Source: an uncultured Faecalibacterium sp. (GTDB lineage Bacteria > Bacillota > Clostridia > Oscillospirales > Ruminococcaceae). From it: 64,000 nt of DNA. The DNA is taken from contig CAKSYT010000003.1 of NCBI GenBank assembly GCA_934524985.1, positions 62,001 through 126,000 of the forward strand, read 5' to 3'. Shown piece after piece: positions 58,461 to 64,000 of this stretch. The notes below the pieces were generated by a model. That model was given only the letters and a program-made list of their open reading frames with translations, did no database searches and was not told where the DNA came from. The position numbers and the translations under genes are program-made. Every line of letters starts with the position of its first letter. Position 1 is the stretch's first letter.

Positions 58461-61004
58461 ATGAGAAAGATCCATCGGAGCGGCGAGGAGCAGTCTGCCC
58501 GCCCGGTGGGACGTAAGGTCAATGTTTCCCAGAGCCGCCGCGAGGCACGCCCCGCAGCGGAAAACCGTACCCGCGCACCCAAAGCACCTAAAAGCCCCAA
58601 GCCGCCGAAGGAAAAGAGCAAGCACCCCATCCTACGGTTCATCGGACGTACCATCGCTACGGTGCTCTGCCTTGGCATCATGCTGGGCAGCGTGGTGGCT
58701 GTGGGTATGGTGTACTATGTGGTGCAGGCTACCGCTAACGACGGCGACCTGCTGGATCTGGATAATATCCAGCTGAGCCAGTCCAGTATGGTGGTGGCTA
58801 CCGACCCGGATACCGGTGCACAGGTGGAGTATGCCACCCTGCGCTCCTCCAACAGCCACCGCGTATGGGCAGACCTTGAGCAGATCCCTTCCAACTTGCA
58901 GTATGCGTTCATCTGCACCGAGGATAAGGACTTCTACTCAGAGCCCGGCGTCAACTTCAAGCGCACCATCGGCGCAATGATCAACGAGTACCTGCTGCCC
59001 ATTTACAGCTCCAAGCAGGGCGCATCCACGCTGGAGCAGCAGCTCATCAAGAACCTGACCGATGATAACAGCGCCAGCGGCATCGATGGTGCACTGCGCA
59101 AGGTGCGCGAGATCTACCGCGCCCTCTGCCTGAGCCGCAGCTACTCCAAGGAGACCATTCTGGAGGCGTACCTGAACACCATCAGCTTTACCGGTACCAT
59201 TCAGGGCGTGCAGACGGCGGCCAACGAGTATTTCAACAAGGACGTCAGCCAGCTGAGCCTGTGGGAGTGCGCCACCATTGCCTCCATTACCAAAAACCCC
59301 ACCAACTATAACCCCTACACGAACCCCGAAAACCTGATCAACCGCCGCAACTTCATCATGTACAATATGTGGCAGCAGGGCGTGATCAGCGAGGAGGACT
59401 ACCGCAACGGCGCTGCCCAGCCCCTTGTGCTGGCCGAAGAGGACAGCGGCAAAAAGCCCAGCACCGTTACCTCCTACTTCACCGATGCGCTGTTCAACGA
59501 GGTCGTGCAGGATATCATGGCCAAGGAGGGCATCACCGAGTCCGAGGCGCAGAAGCTGCTCTACACCGGCGGCTTTACCATCGAAGCCACTGTCAACACC
59601 AAGCTGCAGTCCCAGATGGAAAACCTGATGCTGAACACCGACGATGCCTACTTCCCGGCAGGCTGGCATGAGGAAGAGGTCACCTCCATCTCGGACGATG
59701 ATGTGCAGGTGTTCAACGAGGACGGCACCCCCAAGACCCGCACCGGCGAGGACGGCACCGTCTACTATTACCGCAATGTGCGCACGCAGGCTGCCATGGT
59801 CACGCTGGACTACGACGGCAACGTGCTGGCCATTGCGGGCGGTCTGGGCGAAAAGACCAAGAGCCTTTCCCTGAACCGCGCCTACAACGTGGAGCGACAG
59901 ACCGGTTCTACCATCAAGCCCATCGGTGCTTATGCGCTGGGTATCGAGTACGGTCTGGTCAACTGGTCCACCATGCTCAACAACTCCCCCCTGTACCAGA
60001 AGCAGGATATGATCATCCGGGACGAGGACTACTGCCGCAAGAACGGTCTGATGGGTCTCTCCGACAAGCAGCTCCGCGCTTACCCCAACGCATGGCGCAG
60101 CTGGCCGCGCAACTATGGCGGCAGCTACGGCGACGGCAGTGATATCCCGCTGTGGAACGGCCTTGCCCGCTCGCTGAACACCATTGCGATCCGCGTGGGC
60201 GACCTTGTGGGCGCAAGCAATATCTTCAACTTCGTCTACAACACCTTACAGCTGAATACGCTGGACCCTACCAACGATGTGGGTCTGGCGCAGATGGTCA
60301 TGGGCAGCCAGACCAAGGGCGTTACCCCCATGGCGCTGGCCGCAGCCTTCCAGATCTTCTATGATGGAGAGTACACCACCCCGCACCTGTACACCCGTGT
60401 GCTGGATCGGGACGGCAACATCTATCTGGAAAACAACGCCACCAGCTATCAGGCACTGACCCCCGATACCGCCTATGTCATGAACCGCCTGCTGAAGAAC
60501 GTTCTGTTCTCCAGTGTGGGTACTGCCAGCGGCCGCTATCCCAACTCCAACGGCATGGAAGCCTTTGGTAAGACCGGTACGGCCAGCGACGAAAAGGATC
60601 TGTGGTTCGTGGGCGGCACGCCCTACTATGTCACCGCTGTGTGGTGGGGCTACGATGCACCCTACGATATGACCAAGACCCTGTCCAAGCAGCAGGCCAA
60701 GACCCGTACCTGTGTGACCGCGTGGAAGGCACTGATGGAGCAGGCGCAGGCAGACCTGCCCTATAAGGCATTCCCCACCTCCGCAGGCGTGGTGGAGCGC
60801 CGCTACTGCACCCAGAGCGGCCTTCTGGCCGGTGCAGGCTGCCCGAGCACTGCTGTGGGCTACTACCGTGCCGATGACCTGCCCGATACCTGCACCTATT
60901 CCCACGCGGCACCGCAGGCTGCTGCTTCTACCGAGAATACGGACGGTGCTGTGCCCACCCAGCCGGTCATCCCCACCGACACCGGCGCGCTGGACACGGA
61001 ATAA
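58461..61004 (+). CDS. Class A penicillin-binding protein (glycosyltransferase-transpeptidase)
   Basis: About 850 residues. Builds peptidoglycan outside the membrane. A basic, proline-rich cytoplasmic tail of about 55 residues precedes one transmembrane helix. The GT51 domain has CTEDKDFYSEPGVNFKRTIG and GASTLEQQLIKNL. The transpeptidase has SxxK in TGSTIKPIGAYALG, SxN in ARSLNTIAIR and KTG in FGKTGTASDEKDLWFVGG. The start is uncertain. I give the first ATG (58461), but it lacks a ribosome site. The only strong site, AGGAGG at 58432, sits 8 nt before an in-frame ATC at 58446; a TTG at 58422 precedes it. Confidence 0.9.
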   Translation: MRKIHRSGEEQSARPVGRKVNVSQSRREARPAAENRTRAPKAPKSPKPPKEKSKHPILRFIGRTIATVLCLGIMLGSVVAVGMVYYVVQATANDGDLLDLDNIQLSQSSMVVATDPDTGAQVEYATLRSSNSHRVWADLEQIPSNLQYAFICTEDKDFYSEPGVNFKRTIGAMINEYLLPIYSSKQGASTLEQQLIKNLTDDNSASGIDGALRKVREIYRALCLSRSYSKETILEAYLNTISFTGTIQGVQTAANEYFNKDVSQLSLWECATIASITKNPTNYNPYTNPENLINRRNFIMYNMWQQGVISEEDYRNGAAQPLVLAEEDSGKKPSTVTSYFTDALFNEVVQDIMAKEGITESEAQKLLYTGGFTIEATVNTKLQSQMENLMLNTDDAYFPAGWHEEEVTSISDDDVQVFNEDGTPKTRTGEDGTVYYYRNVRTQAAMVTLDYDGNVLAIAGGLGEKTKSLSLNRAYNVERQTGSTIKPIGAYALGIEYGLVNWSTMLNNSPLYQKQDMIIRDEDYCRKNGLMGLSDKQLRAYPNAWRSWPRNYGGSYGDGSDIPLWNGLARSLNTIAIRVGDLVGASNIFNFVYNTLQLNTLDPTNDVGLAQMVMGSQTKGVTPMALAAAFQIFYDGEYTTPHLYTRVLDRDGNIYLENNATSYQALTPDTAYVMNRLLKNVLFSSVGTASGRYPNSNGMEAFGKTGTASDEKDLWFVGGTPYYVTAVWWGYDAPYDMTKTLSKQQAKTRTCVTAWKALMEQAQADLPYKAFPTSAGVVERRYCTQSGLLAGAGCPSTAVGYYRADDLPDTCTYSHAAPQAAASTENTDGAVPTQPVIPTDTGALDTE

Positions 61005-61091
61005 GGGTAAAAATCGTACTTTTTCGCCCCTTTGCTGAAAAATCCGGCAAGGACAGGGCGCACTTTACAAGACAAAACTGGACAAAGTGAC

Positions 61092-61145
61092 AAAATAGCA
61101 TCCGGGCTCTTGCATTGCAGGGGTTCGGATGCTATTATATTTTCT
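61092..61145 (+). terminator. Terminator-like hairpin after the PBP gene
   Basis: ATAGCATCCG (61095-61104) / CGGATGCTAT (61126-61135), a perfect 10-bp stem, followed by TATATTTT. It also lies just before the ACT gene, with no strong promoter visible between. Confidence 0.7.
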
Positions 61146-61177
61146 GCAAGAACACTTGTGTTTGAGAGGTGAACAAG

Positions 61178-61609
61178 TTGGAACGCCGTTTTTATCTGGT
61201 AGATGCGCAGGTGCTGCCGGAGGTCTTTCTCAAGGTGGTACGCGCCAAGGAGCTGCTGGCCAGCGGAGAAGCCCGCAGCATTTCGGCTGCGACCCGTGCG
61301 GTAGAGCTTTCGCGCAGCGCATTTTATAAGTATAAGGATTGTATCTTTGATTCCGAGAACGGCCGTGAGGTCATCACGGTCATGGCTACTCTGCGGGACG
61401 AGACCGGTGCGCTGCAAAGCCTTCTGGCGGGCATCAGCGCCGCAGGTGCCAGCATTGTGACCATCAACCAGTCCACCCCGGAAAACGGAGCTGCACTGGT
61501 GGCGGTCACCATCCGCACCGATACCATGCAGATGTCCCCGGAGGAACTGACCGAAAAGCTTTCGCGCCAGCGCATGGTCGTGGGTGTGCGCTGTGGGTAT
61601 AACCTGTAA
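61178..61609 (+). CDS. ACT-domain protein, PheB/UPF0735 type
   Basis: 143 residues. An N-terminal helix-turn-helix-like part (ISAATRAVELSRSAFYKYKD) precedes an ACT domain (VITVMATLRDETGALQSLLAG) that normally binds amino acids. PheB-type proteins usually precede hom and thrB in Firmicutes, as here, and probably act as amino acid sensors; their exact role is not settled. TTG at 61178 with AGAGGTG 6 nt before fits best and gives the family N-terminus ERRFYLVDAQVLPE; a GTG three codons earlier is inside the site. 27 nt separate it from hom. Confidence 0.87.
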   Translation: MERRFYLVDAQVLPEVFLKVVRAKELLASGEARSISAATRAVELSRSAFYKYKDCIFDSENGREVITVMATLRDETGALQSLLAGISAAGASIVTINQSTPENGAALVAVTIRTDTMQMSPEELTEKLSRQRMVVGVRCGYNL

Positions 61610-61636
61610 CAAAACAGGAAACGAGGGAAAGAAAGT

Positions 61637-62872
61637 ATGGCTAAAATTGCAATTCTGGGCTTTGGCACGGTGGGCAGCGGCGTGTACGAGGTGCTGTGCC
61701 GCAATGCCGCAAGCGTCTCCCGCCGGGCTGGCGAACCGGTGGAGGTAAAGTACATTCTGGACCCGAAGGACTTTACCGGCAACCCGGTGGAGCCTTTGGT
61801 AGTCAAAAGCATTGACGTGATCCTGCAGGACCCGGAGATCCGGGTGGTGGTGGAGACCATCGGCGGCACCCGCTTTGCTTACCCCTATGTCAAGGCCTGT
61901 CTGGAGAGCGGCCGCAGCGTGTGCACCTCTAACAAGGAGATGGTGGCCACCTATGGCGCAGAGCTGCTGGCACTGGCCAAGGAGCACGACTGCGCCTTCC
62001 TGTTCGAGGCCTCTGTGGGCGGCGGTACGCCCATCATCACCCCCATGCACCAGTGCCTGGCGGCCAACGTCATCACCGAGGTGGAGGGCATCGTGAACGG
62101 CACCACCAACTTCATGCTCACCAAAATGGTGCGTGAGAGCCTTGGCTTTGAGGACGCGCTGCACATTGCGCAGGAGCTGGGCTACGCCGAGACCAAGGAC
62201 CCCAGCGATGATGTGGACGGCCGCGACGCCTGCCGCAAGATCGCCATCCTGTCCTCCATGGTGTGCGGCCACCAGATCTACCCCCAGAACATTCCCACCC
62301 GGGGCATCCGCGCCATTACCGCCGCCGACGTGGCCAGCGCCGAAAAGCTGGGCTGCGTCATCAAGCTGATCGCATGGATGAAGCTTGGCAAGGACGGCAG
62401 TGTTGCCGCCGGTGTAGAGCCGTGTCTGGTGCCCAAGGCAAACCAGCTTGCCAGCGTGGACGACGTGTTCAACGCGGTGCTGGTCAAGGGCGATATGCTG
62501 GGCGATGTGGTGTTCTACGGTAAGGGCGCTGGTAAGCTGCCCACCGCCAGCGCTGTGGTGGCAGACGTGGTGGATGCGCTGAAAAACGGCGCACAGGTGC
62601 ACGACAGCCTGTTCTGGCAGCCTGCGGATCCGGTGGACGGCATGCTCACCGACCCGGCTCCCGCTGCATATTATGTGCGTGTGGCGGGCATTGCACCCGC
62701 TGTGGTGGAAGCCATCTACGGCTACGGCAAGGTGGTGGATGAGCGGTATGAGGGCTGCGCCTACTTTGTGGAGCGCGCCGACGAGCGTGCGCTGGCCGAG
62801 GCCGCGCGCAAGGTGGAGGCCGTGGGCGGCAGCGTGAAGCTGGTGCTCAAGCGTCTGCCCGAGGAAGTGTAA
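61637..62872 (+). CDS. hom: Homoserine dehydrogenase
   Basis: 411 residues. Reduces aspartate semialdehyde to homoserine with NAD(P)H. The Rossmann motif AILGFGTVGSGVYEVL opens the protein; VCTSNKEMVA and EGIVNGTTNFMLTKM and LGYAETKDPSDDVDGRD are the catalytic hallmarks. The last 80 residues (YYVRVAGIAPAVVEAIYGYG...) are an ACT domain for threonine feedback control. GAGGGAAAG precedes the ATG. Operon with the ACT protein, thrB and aspartate kinase. Confidence 0.95.
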   Translation: MAKIAILGFGTVGSGVYEVLCRNAASVSRRAGEPVEVKYILDPKDFTGNPVEPLVVKSIDVILQDPEIRVVVETIGGTRFAYPYVKACLESGRSVCTSNKEMVATYGAELLALAKEHDCAFLFEASVGGGTPIITPMHQCLAANVITEVEGIVNGTTNFMLTKMVRESLGFEDALHIAQELGYAETKDPSDDVDGRDACRKIAILSSMVCGHQIYPQNIPTRGIRAITAADVASAEKLGCVIKLIAWMKLGKDGSVAAGVEPCLVPKANQLASVDDVFNAVLVKGDMLGDVVFYGKGAGKLPTASAVVADVVDALKNGAQVHDSLFWQPADPVDGMLTDPAPAAYYVRVAGIAPAVVEAIYGYGKVVDERYEGCAYFVERADERALAEAARKVEAVGGSVKLVLKRLPEEV

Positions 62873-62890
62873 CGGAAAGGAACTGCGGCA

Positions 62891-63796
62891 ATGAAGATCA
62901 AAGTTTCGGTCCCTGCCACCAGCGCCAATGTGGGCTCCGGCTTCGATGCGCTGGGTCTGGCAGTTACGTTGTACAACACAGTCACCTTTGAGGACAGCGA
63001 GGTGCTGGAGATCTCGGCATCGGACGGCACCCGCATCCCCCGGGGCGAGTCGAACCTCGTGTACCGCTCCGCCAAGGGTCTGTTCGAAAAAGTGGGCAAG
63101 CAGATCCCGCCTCTCAAGATCACCCAGACGAACCCCATCCCCATGGCACGCGGTCTGGGCTCCTCTTCGGCCTGCATCATCGCGGGTCTGCTGGGCGCGA
63201 ACCGGATGCTGGGCGATGTGCTCAACACGCAGGAGCTGCTCACGCTGGCAACTGCCATCGAGGGACACCCCGATAACGTGGCTCCGGCACTGCTGGGCGG
63301 CCTGACCAGCAGCGTGTTCGAGGACGGCAAGGTGTATTCGGTCAAGCGGAATGTGGATGAAAGCCTCTGCTTTGCCGCCATCGTGCCGGACTACAAGCTG
63401 CTGACCGAAGCAGCCCGTGCGGCCCTGCCCAAGGAGGTATCCCATAAGGACGCGGTGTATAACCTGTCCCGTGCGGCGCTGGTGCCCGCAGCTTTCTGCG
63501 AGGGACGGCACGACCTACTGGCCATTGCCACCGAGGATAAGCTGCACCAGCAGTACCGTATGCCCCTGATGCCCGGCTCCCGCGAGGTGTTCGATATGGC
63601 GCGGCTGTGCGGCGCAAAGGCCGTGTATGTGTCCGGTGCAGGCAGCACGGTCATGGCTGTGGCGGAAAAGGCCGAAGCCGAAAAGTTCTATTCCAAGCTG
63701 GAAAAAGGTCTGGAACTGTTGGAAGGTCTGGACGGATGTGAAGCATTTACACTGTTGCAGCTGGATGCCGATAACACCGGCGCAACTGTGGAATGA
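62891..63796 (+). CDS. thrB: Homoserine kinase
   Basis: 301 residues of the GHMP kinase family, phosphorylating homoserine for threonine synthesis. KVSVPATSANVGSGFDALGL is the N-terminal motif, PMARGLGSSSACIIAGLLGA the ATP-binding loop, and VSGAGSTVMAVAE the third motif. AAAGGAACTGCGGCA precedes the ATG, 18 nt after hom. Confidence 0.95.
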   Translation: MKIKVSVPATSANVGSGFDALGLAVTLYNTVTFEDSEVLEISASDGTRIPRGESNLVYRSAKGLFEKVGKQIPPLKITQTNPIPMARGLGSSSACIIAGLLGANRMLGDVLNTQELLTLATAIEGHPDNVAPALLGGLTSSVFEDGKVYSVKRNVDESLCFAAIVPDYKLLTEAARAALPKEVSHKDAVYNLSRAALVPAAFCEGRHDLLAIATEDKLHQQYRMPLMPGSREVFDMARLCGAKAVYVSGAGSTVMAVAEKAEAEKFYSKLEKGLELLEGLDGCEAFTLLQLDADNTGATVE

Positions 63797-63879
63797 TAAA
63801 CGGGTAAGGGAAGTGCAAGAACGCTTCCGCCCGGCAAGCCCCCGCAAACGCGGGGCGTTAAAGAGGAGAGTGACAAGAT

Positions 63880-64000
63880 ATGGCGTTGATTGTACAGAAA
63901 TTCGGCGGTTCCTCCGTAAAGGACCGTGACCGTATCTTCAACGTTGCGCGGATCGTGGCCAACACCCACAACGCGGGCAATGACGTAGTGGTGGTAGTCT
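63880..64000 (+). CDS. lysC: Aspartate kinase (N-terminal part, cut by the window edge)
   Basis: The 40 visible residues start [20 protein letters not shown], the signature KFGGSSV of aspartokinases, which phosphorylate aspartate in the first step toward lysine, threonine and methionine. AAGAGGAGAGTGACAAG is the ribosome site. A small hairpin CCCCGC-aaac-GCGGGG lies in the 83-nt gap after thrB. Its product feeds aspartate semialdehyde, the co-substrate of the carboxyspermidine dehydrogenase at 6106. Which isozyme it is cannot be told from the fragment. Confidence 0.9.
   Translation, partial: MALIVQKFGGSSVKDRDRIFNVARIVANTHNAGNDVVVVV

Noticed and set aside
60896..63511. An 871-codon open frame on the minus strand over hom and thrB
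   Set aside because: Histidine/glycine-rich shadow translation with no domains; opposite to well-known enzymes.

Overview
The window looks like a chromosomal segment of a gut Ruminococcaceae/Oscillospiraceae bacterium, most likely Faecalibacterium (F. prausnitzii group). GC is high, Gram-positive style ribosome binding sites are everywhere, and vegetative promoters are close to TTGACA-N17-TATAAT. Most telling is a gene at 14574-15014 whose product starts MMMPAN...ENEMTYV.GG, the hallmark of the Faecalibacterium 'microbial anti-inflammatory molecule' (MAM) family. The segment also carries relics of sporulation control (spoIIID, sigG, sigE, spoIIGA, a BofC_C-like protein), although Faecalibacterium is not known to form spores.

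Layout. 1-2.3 kb: end of a small membrane protein and an AgrC/LytTR-type two-component pair. 2.4-8.6 kb: a structured leader ending in a terminator, then a five-gene polyamine operon (arginine decarboxylase, spermidine synthase, agmatinase, carboxy(nor)spermidine dehydrogenase and decarboxylase). 8.6-10.6 kb: a truncated sensor-like gene, a tRNA-Ala with a decayed tandem copy, and thiT under a TPP riboswitch. 10.7-14.3 kb: spoIIID, sigG, a probable type I toxin-antitoxin unit, sigE and spoIIGA. 14.4-15.0 kb: the MAM-like gene. 15.6-23.3 kb: nadE, a NusG-II protein, an LCP enzyme, RNase P RNA, a pseudouridine synthase and an M23 peptidase. 23.4-29.9 kb: nucleoside salvage (deoD, cdd) and a BMP/ABC nucleoside importer. 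30.1-33.2 kb: Wzz, BY-kinase and PHP phosphatase of exopolysaccharide control. 33.6-39.7 kb: a full oligopeptide ABC importer. 39.9-43.6 kb: an orphan protein and a MoxR/VWA pair. 43.8-45.1 kb: a solitary AT-rich foreign gene. 45.2-48.4 kb: an extracytoplasmic flavoprotein reductase and a divergent LysR regulator. 48.6-53.2 kb: MarR plus a heterodimeric ABC exporter. 53.4-57.8 kb: two Na/Pi-cotransporter-family proteins, a sortase, a 38-residue protein and repeats. 57.8-61.0 kb: BofC_C-like protein and a class A PBP. 61.2-64.0 kb: an ACT protein, hom, thrB and the start of an aspartate kinase gene.

How genes work together. The polyamine operon can make putrescine from arginine via agmatine, then spermidine from putrescine and aspartate semialdehyde; the hom-thrB-lysC operon at the far end belongs to the pathway that makes that semialdehyde. 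deoD, cdd and the importer form a nucleoside uptake and salvage group. The ABC exporter is under its own MarR, with a near-perfect palindrome just downstream of the promoter.

The intergenic DNA is rich in repeats of two kinds: composite CCCTCTCA/TGAGAGGG-bounded elements whose hairpin stems vary in sequence yet stay paired, and elements with conserved flanks around a variable hairpin ending in a T tract. The most notable items are the type I toxin-antitoxin candidate, the MAM-like secreted protein, the terminated leader before the polyamine operon, the covarying repeats and the AT-rich orphan gene.
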